Under the pieces are notes generated by a model. That model was not told the DNA's origin. It did not search any database and saw only the letters and a list, made by a program, of their open reading frames with translations. This document shows positions 1 through 6,125 of a stretch of DNA of 7,760 nt, piece by piece. Source of the stretch: Bdellovibrionales bacterium (GTDB lineage Bacteria > Bdellovibrionota > Bdellovibrionia > Bdellovibrionales > Bdellovibrionaceae); NCBI GenBank assembly GCA_027320785.1, contig DAHVKR010000052.1:1-7760 (forward strand), written 5' to 3'. Positions within the stretch are counted from its first letter, which is position 1. Each line of letters begins with the position of its first letter. The position numbers and the translations under genes are program-made.

Positions 1-702
1 CACTTGTTCATTAGCTCCACCGTGCAAAGGTCCTTTTAGAGCACCAATTGCTGAAACCAAAGCAGAATGTAGGTCGGAAAGTGATGAAGCTGTTACACGA
101 GTTGCAAATGCTGAACAGTTTAGCTCGTGATCAGCGTGCAAAATCAGACAAGTATCAAACACCTTCACATGATCAGTTTTAGGTTCTCCGCCCGTTAGCA
201 TGTACATAAAGTTCCAAGCAATAGATTTATCTTTTTGTGGCTTTAAGAGTTCTTTGCCCTTGCGAATAGCTTCAAAAGCACAAACGATAGATCCCATTTT
301 GCCTGTGATTCTCATCGCCTTGTGTTTGAAAGCTTCTGGTCCCATGTCGTTCGCTTCTGAATCATAGTGCGCTAAAAGCGAAACGGCAGTTCGTAGCCAA
401 GCCATAGGGTGCACATTCTGAGTAGGTAAATTTTTAAGAGCTTGAAGATATTCAGGAGACAGTTGCATTTCTTGTACTAGTTGAGAACGGAAACTCTTCA
501 ACTCTTCCGCCGTAGGAAGTTTGTCATTCCAAAGTAAATAAATCACTTCCTCAAAGGTTGAATTTTGTGCCAGATCCTCAATTGTATAACCACGAAAATT
601 AAGGGTGTGCCCCACAATTGATGATATAGTCGTTGTACACGCCACAACACCTTCTAAACCTTTATCAATCGCACCTTCGTATATTTGAACTTCTGCTGCC
701 AC
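1..702 (-). CDS. gltA: Citrate synthase, N-terminal 234 residues (runs off left edge)
   Basis: Condenses acetyl-CoA and oxaloacetate to citrate, the entry step of the TCA cycle, in the cytoplasm. The start is a GTG (702-700) behind a good AAAGGA site. The protein opens directly with a GLEGVVACTTTISSI stretch followed by FRGYTIEDLA near residues 36-45. That matches the short CitZ type and lacks the extra beta-rich N-terminal domain of E. coli GltA. The substrate-binding His lies in LHADHE (His189), and the first catalytic His lies in GPLHGGANE (His227, equivalent to pig His274). The second catalytic His and the Asp fall beyond the window, so completeness cannot be judged. It lies 59 bases downstream of the phosphatase-like gene on the same strand and may be the last gene of that operon or have its own promoter. 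A 2-methylcitrate synthase of the same fold cannot be fully excluded. Confidence 0.95.
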   Translation of the reverse strand, partial: MAAEVQIYEGAIDKGLEGVVACTTTISSIVGHTLNFRGYTIEDLAQNSTFEEVIYLLWNDKLPTAEELKSFRSQLVQEMQLSPEYLQALKNLPTQNVHPMAWLRTAVSLLAHYDSEANDMGPEAFKHKAMRITGKMGSIVCAFEAIRKGKELLKPQKDKSIAWNFMYMLTGGEPKTDHVKVFDTCLILHADHELNCSAFATRVTASSLSDLHSALVSAIGALKGPLHGGANEQV

Positions 703-761
703 GGTCTTTTCCTTTCTCTATTCTCTGTAAATCGAATTAAGAATTAACACTGATAGGCATT
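703..761 (-). other. Spacer between phosphatase-like gene and citrate synthase
   Basis: A 59-base AT-rich gap. I see no stable hairpin followed by a T run, so no intrinsic terminator is supported. I also see no convincing -35/-10 pair. Citrate synthase may be read through from the upstream operon or have a weak promoter that I cannot recognise. Confidence 0.4.
710..715 (-). promoter_or_regulatory. Ribosome binding site of citrate synthase
   Basis: On the minus strand AAAGGA stands 7 bases before the GTG at 702. This decides the GTG start, because no ATG lies nearby in frame. Confidence 0.7.
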
Positions 762-1619
762 TTAGGCCAGCTTAATAATTCTGTCTTGGACTTCCATCAC
801 AATCAGACTTTGATCACGAACTGGATCTTGAGAGTGATAGAATAATTGTTGCTTGTACAAAATCTCGTTACGCAGCTCGTGAACACCTTTTTTCGAAGCG
901 GAGCGCCACGCGTCGATCAAGTTTTCCGCTCCCCATGCATTTTCTCGCGTCTGACCTGGGGACAAAAGTCCTGGCGTACAAATCACCAATCGATCCCCAG
1001 GGTGAAGAGATACCGTGCGTGTCGAAAATTGAGATTTAAAACCTGTCGTGAGCTCAGCTGTCACAGGCTCTAAAAAGTCGATGGCCTCCTGGCCAGCTTC
1101 TTGTCGATAGACAGAAATCATACCCGCTGAGCAGTAATGCAAGTCCAATGTCTTGCGATCCACAACAGCATAAAAAAGACTCGCCCGATCCCCTTCTTTG
1201 AAGCCTGGGGTTAAATCCTGTGCTAACTGAGAAAGAAGCTCATGAGGTTGAAGCCCTTTTTTGGCCTCAACTTGAGTTGAGAACTTAATAAGAAGTCCCA
1301 TGAGAGCTGAAGACACGGTGTAGCCCGAGCAACTGGAAATAAAAAGACCAAATTTCCAGCGATCATCATGTTCAAAAATATCGAAGTAGTCTCCCCCGAA
1401 ACGAGTTCCAGGCGTAAATTTCGAGCTAAACTCAAATCCTTTAATCGCCGGAATTTCGGTGGGTACCAGTTTTTTTTGAAGTTTCAAAGCCCAATCTAAA
1501 TCTGATGCTAAATCAGAAGCCAATTGCAAAAGTTTGTCATTCGCCTGGCGCAATAATCTCTCATAATTTTGGACTTGTTGCTCGAGCTCAACAACTCGAG
1601 TCTTTAGATCTTCGCTCAT
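762..1619 (-). CDS. SpoIIE/PP2C-family phosphatase-like protein with degenerate metal site
   Basis: 285 residues. Residues 1-45 form a heptad-rich coiled coil. A SpoIIE/RsbU-type domain follows, entered through ALKLQKKLVPTEIPAIKGFEF (from about residue 44) and GGDYFD (75-80). Active members of this family remove phosphate from Ser/Thr, often on anti-sigma-factor antagonists, using two metals held by Asp residues. The first Asp motif (Asp77, Asp80) is kept. The usual DVSGHG is read as SCSGYT (96-101), the usual TDG as TPG (215-217), and the terminal DDxT as RDQS (268-271). At least three conserved Asp positions are therefore changed, which suggests a pseudophosphatase or a signalling or scaffold role; that is inference. 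No signal peptide or membrane segment is seen. The ATG lies 9 bases after the stop of the upstream membrane protein gene, and its ribosome site is weak, so translational reinitiation is likely. Confidence 0.8.
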   Translation of the reverse strand: MSEDLKTRVVELEQQVQNYERLLRQANDKLLQLASDLASDLDWALKLQKKLVPTEIPAIKGFEFSSKFTPGTRFGGDYFDIFEHDDRWKFGLFISSCSGYTVSSALMGLLIKFSTQVEAKKGLQPHELLSQLAQDLTPGFKEGDRASLFYAVVDRKTLDLHYCSAGMISVYRQEAGQEAIDFLEPVTAELTTGFKSQFSTRTVSLHPGDRLVICTPGLLSPGQTRENAWGAENLIDAWRSASKKGVHELRNEILYKQQLFYHSQDPVRDQSLIVMEVQDRIIKLA

Positions 1620-1628
1620 ACGAATCTA

Positions 1629-2786
1629 TCATACAGAATCAGATGGTAGAGCTCCAAGCAGGTGTTTTAAAGACTCGACCTCTTGGTGAAACTTTTGAGC
1701 TAAGGCCGGTGGTAAATCTTTGGAACCTTCATGATGCTCTTGCAAAGATGTTAAACGACGTTGAATTTCACACTTCCGATAATCCAATTGGTCTGCAACC
1801 CAGACTTTATATCCCAATAGACCTCGACCCCACAAACTTAGAGGAAGTTTTATCGTCTCGACCTCGCCCACATCTTGCAAGTTTGAGGCATAACGGAAAT
1901 GCCCCCATACAGACAGGGCAACTGTTAACGTGAACTCCCACCCTAGCCATCCAGCCAAGTAACTTATTTTTCTTGTCACAAGTGGACCCATGATACGGAT
2001 TTCCAGTAAGCCCATTGTTCTAAGGTAAATCAAAAGACTCAAATAAAGAACGGCAGATAAGACCGTCAAGAGTAAGACTTCTCTTTGAATAATTCGATTT
2101 CTTCGGGATGAGTAAAAGCTCTGAATAAGCCAATAAACAGCCCACCCTAAAGCCTCTCCAACAATCAGACCGACGGCATTCAAAAAGGCCATGCCTCCCC
2201 CTAAAAATAAAAGAGAGGAAAACCAAACAGACCAAAACTCTAATCTCACAAAAAATGTAAGAAGAGCCGATGCCCCAATAAAATAAAAAAACAGTCTCGT
2301 ATCAGAAAAGGCTAAAACTTCACTCGAAACGTCTTGCGAAAAAATCCACTGATTAGCCTGATAGAAACTCCACTGATACGCCATAAAAAAAAGTCCCATC
2401 AGCAGAGCTACTTGAATCCACTTCACAGGTTTTTTAAAAAAAATCATAAGTAAAAGAGTCGCCGCCGCAAGTAGACCCATAAAAATATAAATCTGCAATG
2501 TTGCTGCAATCAAAACAACAGGCAACCAAAGGGCTAAACGCTGAAAGCTCAAAAGAAGAAAACTCTGCCTTTGATTTAGAATCTTGAGCTCGCCATCGAC
2601 AAAACTCATAGCTTGATTATGTTGTACAGAAAACTGTCTTAAAATTAAAGCGACAGCATCTGTTAAATATTGCCATGTTGTTTTTGGCTTACGAAGCCAC
2701 TCTGAATAAAATAAATGGCGCAACCTTGTTGAAAGCATCCACCAGGCGATCAGAACAAATCCGAAGGAAAGTAAAAAAGTCGTCAT
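1629..2786 (-). CDS. Multi-pass inner membrane protein of unknown function
   Basis: 385 residues; I do not recognise the family. Hydrophobic stretches near residues 1-20, 83-117 (probably two), 123-142, 164-180, 184-222 (probably two), 236-256 and 276-296 suggest about eight or nine membrane spans. A soluble, charged loop (about 21-80) follows the first span. A charged C-terminal tail (about 335-378) looks helical or coiled-coil. No catalytic motif is evident. A Gly-rich span near 196-215 (GGGMAFLNAVGLIVGEALG) looks faintly transporter-like, but I would not name it on that. The start ATG overlaps the stop of rsmJ in ATGA and has a perfect Shine-Dalgarno sequence inside rsmJ. The phosphatase-like gene follows 9 bases later, so the two products may act together. 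Confidence 0.85.
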   Translation of the reverse strand: MTTFLLSFGFVLIAWWMLSTRLRHLFYSEWLRKPKTTWQYLTDAVALILRQFSVQHNQAMSFVDGELKILNQRQSFLLLSFQRLALWLPVVLIAATLQIYIFMGLLAAATLLLMIFFKKPVKWIQVALLMGLFFMAYQWSFYQANQWIFSQDVSSEVLAFSDTRLFFYFIGASALLTFFVRLEFWSVWFSSLLFLGGGMAFLNAVGLIVGEALGWAVYWLIQSFYSSRRNRIIQREVLLLTVLSAVLYLSLLIYLRTMGLLEIRIMGPLVTRKISYLAGWLGWEFTLTVALSVWGHFRYASNLQDVGEVETIKLPLSLWGRGLLGYKVWVADQLDYRKCEIQRRLTSLQEHHEGSKDLPPALAQKFHQEVESLKHLLGALPSDSV

Positions 2787-3517
2787 TCCATCACCTCCTG
2801 TGACATATGTGGCAAATAGACATCGTAACGAATCAGCTTTGAGGTTAACTGAAAATTGGGTTTATCAACAAGGACTTCTCCCTTAAGAGGTCTTTTAACA
2901 ACAGTTCGAGTAAATTCTTTTTCGAGAGCAACTCTCAAGGTATCCCTTGCGTCCACATCAGCACCGACCATCTGACGAAAAACCACCATCTCTTGTCGAG
3001 GCAACGCGGCTTTCTTTTTTTCTGGATACATCGGATCAAAATAGCAGCTCGTCCGGGCTGGCAGTTGATAGTTCTGTAAAAATGATTTTGCATCCGAATA
3101 AATCCACTTAATATTTTTAATCTCCGGCCTTTGCGTTTTTTTCTGGGCTGCATGCAATAAAAATATGAGTAAGGGATTCCTTTCCAGGCTGGTCACTCGA
3201 AAACCAATCTGAGCTAAAAATACAGCATCAATTCCAAGTCCTGCTGTCAAATCGACAACATTTCTGACATCTTTTTTAAATCCAAGGGCTTTAGCTAAAG
3301 GCTCTCCTGAACCGCGGTGAGTTCGCTTATAGTCGGCGACTTGACGATCAAAATCAATTTCAAGTCTTCGTCCATCGACATCCACAACAGTTAAATTATC
3401 TTCCTTAGATCGAGTTAAAATCCAGGAAGCTTGTGACGACTCTTGAATATTGTACTCTGCAAGCTGAGAGCGGATTTCTTTAGATTCAATTTCAGGGTCT
3501 AACGCTACCTGAACCAT
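2783..3517 (-). CDS. rsmJ: 16S rRNA (guanine1516-N2)-methyltransferase RsmJ
   Basis: 244 residues, about the length of E. coli RsmJ (250). The family methylates G1516 of 16S rRNA in the small subunit with S-adenosylmethionine as donor. The motifs appear in family order. An N-terminal lead ends in HRGSGEPLAKALG (67-79). Motif I is DLTAGLGIDAVFL (89-101), which binds SAM. It is followed by LERNP (111-115), the catalytic-loop equivalent YFDPMYP (159-165), ALPRQEM with VGADVDA (171-190), and VKRP (207-210). The order and wording closely follow E. coli RsmJ (DATAGLGRDAF, LERNP, DPMFP, KSAL, VKRP). The start ATG lies inside the end of the UbiA-like gene (13-base overlap) without a clear ribosome site, so coupling to upstream translation is likely. 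Confidence 0.93.
   Translation of the reverse strand: MVQVALDPEIESKEIRSQLAEYNIQESSQASWILTRSKEDNLTVVDVDGRRLEIDFDRQVADYKRTHRGSGEPLAKALGFKKDVRNVVDLTAGLGIDAVFLAQIGFRVTSLERNPLLIFLLHAAQKKTQRPEIKNIKWIYSDAKSFLQNYQLPARTSCYFDPMYPEKKKAALPRQEMVVFRQMVGADVDARDTLRVALEKEFTRTVVKRPLKGEVLVDKPNFQLTSKLIRYDVYLPHMSQEVME
2791..2799 (-). promoter_or_regulatory. Perfect Shine-Dalgarno site inside the end of rsmJ
   Basis: AGGAGGTGA on the minus strand is a full match to the anti-Shine-Dalgarno end of 16S rRNA. It stands 4 bases before the ATG of the membrane protein gene and is made from the last rsmJ codons (Gln-Glu-Val-Met-Glu). It fixes the start at 2786. Confidence 0.85.
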
Positions 3518-4569
3518 ATTGCCACGATGGGCGCAACAAACGCCTTAAATAAAAGCTCGGCTATCCAAAGTGTAATAAAAGTATAATAAAGTTGGTTACC
3601 AAGTCGTACAATCTTATCAATTTCAGATCCCGCCGGAGACTGTAACCGAAAAAGCGATTTTCTCCAGATAAAACTCATCACGATTAAAACAAGAAGAGCT
3701 CCTCCCCACCATGCCACATGAGATGAGAGTGAGCGCATGAGAGCATACACAATCAAGCAAACTCCCCATACAGCCCAAATAACAGAAGGTGCCTGATCAA
3801 AGCTTTTCATCGTTACAAGATTTTTTTCACCTGCCTGCGTTTGCGCAAAGTAATGCTGAAAATGCTCGAGCTGAAGAGAGAAGAACACAAGACAGCCCCA
3901 GACAACTCCAAAGGCTAATGATTTCGCATGAGGTAGTATCCAAAAAGCTAAAGCAGGGCCGGCAATCAACCCCAGTGCAATATCCCGTACCAGCCGATTT
4001 TTACGACTCACTCCCCAACTATACCCGACAAAGAAAAGAACCAGCGTTGCAAGCAAACTTAAAACACGTACGGGCTCCATCAAAAGAGGAATAACCGACA
4101 TTAAAACAGCTAGCCCTGAAACAATTTTAAAGTCTCTCTCGAGCTGTGCAACTGTTCGCCAGCCTTTATTCAAAACTTTTTGACTCTTATCGCTTCGAAT
4201 TCGATCATAGCCTGAAATAAAGTCCTGCGTATCTACTTTCATTTGAACTGCCAAAAGGCTCAAAACAAGGCCCAATATCAAACACTCCAGCTCGGCTGAA
4301 TGCAAAAAAGGTTGTGACCAATGAAGCATGGAAAAATAAAAAATGGGAAAGAGAACATACAAAAGCTTCTTGGGCCCTATAAACCCACGATAGGCCACCC
4401 AAGGCTTCACTTCTTTTTTATCCACAATTTCAAATGTCACTTCTTCTTCAGAAGAGCCCACTCGCAAATTATGAACAGGTAGGGCTCTTTGAGTGGCTGA
4501 GAATGTTCCTCGTATCAGCTGATCAAACTCAGAAGTTCCCTTTTTAGCTGTACGAAATTCAGAGTTCAT
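3505..4569 (-). CDS. UbiA-family membrane prenyltransferase-like protein
   Basis: 354 residues from the ATG at 4569, which overlaps the synthase stop in ATGA and has GGAG upstream. A TTG six codons earlier (4587) is in frame but has no ribosome site. UbiA proteins move a polyprenyl chain onto an aromatic or other acceptor in the membrane, for example in quinone synthesis. About 60 soluble N-terminal residues precede seven to nine hydrophobic spans. The first Asp-rich motif is visible as DTQDFISGYDRIRSDKSQK (Asp113, Asp116, Asp122), followed by a VLNKGW stretch as in the family. The second motif, normally DxxxD with a following Gly-x-x-Thr, reads EHFQHYFAQTQAGEKN (235-250), with His239 and Gln243 in place of the two Asp residues. 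Catalysis may therefore differ or be lost. The neighbouring polyprenyl diphosphate synthase supports a prenyl substrate. The acceptor is unknown. Confidence 0.75.
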   Translation of the reverse strand: MNSEFRTAKKGTSEFDQLIRGTFSATQRALPVHNLRVGSSEEEVTFEIVDKKEVKPWVAYRGFIGPKKLLYVLFPIFYFSMLHWSQPFLHSAELECLILGLVLSLLAVQMKVDTQDFISGYDRIRSDKSQKVLNKGWRTVAQLERDFKIVSGLAVLMSVIPLLMEPVRVLSLLATLVLFFVGYSWGVSRKNRLVRDIALGLIAGPALAFWILPHAKSLAFGVVWGCLVFFSLQLEHFQHYFAQTQAGEKNLVTMKSFDQAPSVIWAVWGVCLIVYALMRSLSSHVAWWGGALLVLIVMSFIWRKSLFRLQSPAGSEIDKIVRLGNQLYYTFITLWIAELLFKAFVAPIVAIWFR

Positions 4570-5567
4570 TTGGGGATTCGTCTCCAATAAAGTAAATCTG
4601 TTAAGGGCTGGAATTCTGAAATCATTTTTTGCTCTTCAGGCTGAAGCATTCCCTTTAAGCTTTCCAATAGATGCTGATAAAGCTTTATTTGCTTTTGATT
4701 GATCTGATCGAATTGTTTTACCTTTTCATCGAAGGTCGAAACTCCACCTAAATGATTTTTAAACTCTTCCAAGGTCTGAGACTTCACGAGCTGAGAGCGT
4801 CTATCAGGACTCAACTCTTGAACAACAAAAGCTCCAAAAGAGTTCAAGTAACCTGACTTCAGATCTCCCAAAATAGCCTTACCCTCATCATTACGAATAT
4901 TATAATCTAAAAGATCATCACTCCTTTGAAAAAGGAGTCCTAAAATTTGACCGAGTTTTTCAAGTGTCTCGTGAAGGGTCTGATCATTTCTCTCTTGAGA
5001 ATAAAAAGGAGCTCTCAAACACCACTTAAATAAAGAAGCCGTTTTCAAATTATGGATACGATCCAGCTTATCCAAATTCACATCAAAATCACGAATCACA
5101 GAATCCTGAAGCCACTCTCCCTCAAGTAGTTCTGAAATCACTTCGGCCGTATATTGAACCAAGCGAATATTCCCGTAATTCGACAGATTCACCATCACTC
5201 GCGCCAGCAAGTAATCCCCAGCTAATACAGCATACTCAGGTGAATATTTGTTCCAAGCGGCTGGTTTTCCACGACGCAAAATGGATCGATCAATCAAATC
5301 ATCATGAAGAAGAGAAGCATTGTGAATAAACTCCACTGTCTGAGCTAGCAAAGCTTGAGTTTTTTCAGGAACCCGGATGGGATCTGATACCTTTTGTACA
5401 AGTTTTGCCCGAAAGCCCTTACCCCCCGTAAAGAGGTCATCATAGAGTGAATTAAGCCTTGGTAAATACTTAGGAAAGTCTTGTTCTGAGTAGATCTTGA
5501 AGTTTTTCACGGAAGACCGAATTTCTGTCCATTTTCGCTTCCTGTCAAGCCTCTGACCCAGGCACAT
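4566..5567 (-). CDS. Trans-polyprenyl diphosphate synthase, probably long-chain
   Basis: Builds an all-trans isoprenoid diphosphate from IPP and an allylic primer. Numbering is from the ATG at 5567 (333 residues). GGKGFRAKL at 48-56 binds IPP. The first Asp-rich motif is DDLIDRSILRRG (89-100), KTAS lies at 175-178, and the second Asp-rich motif is DDLLD (217-221). The residues five and four before the first motif are small (Ala, Ser), as in IspB-type long-chain enzymes and unlike the aromatic residues of farnesyl or geranylgeranyl synthases. A quinone side-chain role is therefore likely, and the UbiA-like gene that starts in its stop codon agrees. The usual GK-TLP stretch after the second motif is replaced by GDLKSGYLNSF. 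Start choice is uncertain: a TTG at 5600 and a GTG at 5510 are also in frame, and none has a strong ribosome site. First gene of the leftward operon. Confidence 0.9.
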   Translation of the reverse strand: MCLGQRLDRKRKWTEIRSSVKNFKIYSEQDFPKYLPRLNSLYDDLFTGGKGFRAKLVQKVSDPIRVPEKTQALLAQTVEFIHNASLLHDDLIDRSILRRGKPAAWNKYSPEYAVLAGDYLLARVMVNLSNYGNIRLVQYTAEVISELLEGEWLQDSVIRDFDVNLDKLDRIHNLKTASLFKWCLRAPFYSQERNDQTLHETLEKLGQILGLLFQRSDDLLDYNIRNDEGKAILGDLKSGYLNSFGAFVVQELSPDRRSQLVKSQTLEEFKNHLGGVSTFDEKVKQFDQINQKQIKLYQHLLESLKGMLQPEEQKMISEFQPLTDLLYWRRIPK

Positions 5568-5599
5568 TACGCGTGACAGCGCACCCTTTTTTCCATTCA
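5568..5599. promoter_or_regulatory. Short divergent region between synthase and YkgJ-type genes
   Basis: The two genes face away from each other, so promoters for both must lie here or inside the 5' ends of the reading frames. A TTGACA occurs on the minus strand at 5543-5548 with a weak GAAATT 17 bases downstream (5520-5525). On the plus strand GTGACA (5573-5578) is followed 17 bases later by TTCAAT. Neither pair fits well with the chosen start codons. The location is an inference from gene layout. Confidence 0.25.
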
Positions 5600-6064
5600 A
5601 TGGCCTTTATGGGAACAAATTCAAAAAAATGGTGGGCAGAGGGAATCCAATTCGAATGTCAGGGTTCTGGCAACTGCTGCCTCTCTCGAGGCGAGTATGG
5701 CTATGTCTTCTTAACACGCGAAGATCGACAAAACATGGCGGCACTTCTCAGAATAACCACTCGAGAATTCACTCGAAAATACTGCGACAAGAAAAATGGA
5801 ATTTTTCACCTCAAAGAAGACTCATCTCGAGCTGAATGCCTTTTCCTGGATGGTAAACGGTGCTCCGTTTATAAAGCCAGACCCACTCAATGTCGTACAT
5901 GGCCCTTCTGGCCCGAAGTTATGAATGCCAAAACCTGGAATAAAGAAGTTAAAACTTTTTGCCCTGGCGTAGGTAAGGGGCGAACCTACACAGCCGAAGA
6001 AATTGAAAAGTCTCTTAATTTACAAAAGAAATCTGAATCTCAACTTCTAAAGGAAAGAACTTAA
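5600..6064 (+). CDS. YkgJ-type cysteine-cluster protein (putative metal or Fe-S binding)
   Basis: 154 residues from the ATG at 5600. An ATG at 5609 and a GTG at 5573 are also in frame, and none has a clear ribosome site. The family pattern is plain: WWAEGIQFECQGSGNCC near the start (Cys20, Cys26, Cys27), Cys80 and Cys88 around FLDGKRC, then SVYKARPTQCRTWPFWP (Cys98) and a late FCPG (Cys121). This cysteine set is characteristic of the zinc- or iron-chelating YkgJ domain, whose biochemical role is not established. The C-terminal tail from about residue 130 is charged and probably helical. The protein is cytoplasmic, with no signal peptide. The TAA stop is followed at once by the stop of a leftward reading frame (TTAATTA), so the two genes converge with no gap. 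Confidence 0.88.
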   Translation: MAFMGTNSKKWWAEGIQFECQGSGNCCLSRGEYGYVFLTREDRQNMAALLRITTREFTRKYCDKKNGIFHLKEDSSRAECLFLDGKRCSVYKARPTQCRTWPFWPEVMNAKTWNKEVKTFCPGVGKGRTYTAEEIEKSLNLQKKSESQLLKERT

Positions 6065-6118
6065 TTAGTCTTCTTGGGCGATTTTGATAATTTTTTCGAG
6101 TATTTCATGTGCCTCTTC
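6065..6118 (-). CDS. C-terminal remnant of a convergent gene, cut at the junction
   Basis: Reading leftward, about 17 codons ending in EEAHEILEKIIKIAQED and TAA look like an amphipathic helix typical of a protein C-terminus. The TAA abuts the TAA of the YkgJ-type gene. Upstream of about 6118 this frame runs antisense through the SDR gene, so the true N-terminal part is not in the window. The other minus-strand frame (HMKYSKKLSKSPKKTN) is less protein-like. The family cannot be named from so few residues, and the region could also be plain intergenic DNA. Confidence 0.35.
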   Translation of the reverse strand, partial: EEAHEILEKIIKIAQED

Positions 6119-6125
6119 GTGTTGG
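6112..6125. other. Probable chimeric junction between two genomes
   Basis: To the left lie Bdellovibrio-like genes and the end of a convergent reading frame. To the right an SDR gene starts abruptly in mid-domain at about VLDKTSLQKAK. Arginine codons change across it: the YkgJ-type gene uses 6 CGA, 3 AGA and one each of CGC, CGG and CGT, whereas the kinase on the right uses 7 CGC, 7 CGT, 2 CGA and no AGA. No direct repeat, inverted repeat or integrase marks the site. The exact base is inferred. Confidence 0.75.

Noticed and set aside
703..761. Promoter and terminator between the phosphatase-like gene and citrate synthase
   Set aside because: I could find neither a hairpin with a T run nor a good -35/-10 pair, so no specific site is claimed.
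1505..1933. Plus-strand open frame of 142 codons
   Set aside because: It runs antisense across the end of the membrane protein gene and the start of the phosphatase-like gene, both better supported. It has no ribosome site and no family features.
3789..4094. Plus-strand open frame of 101 codons
   Set aside because: It is fully antisense to the UbiA-like gene, whose membrane spans and motif are clear. Its composition looks like a reverse-frame shadow.
6074..6118. ATG at 6074 as the real start of the SDR gene, or a true gene fusion
   Set aside because: The 15 added codons match no SDR N-terminus, lack a nucleotide-binding loop and have no ribosome site. They are the reverse strand of the convergent gene tail.
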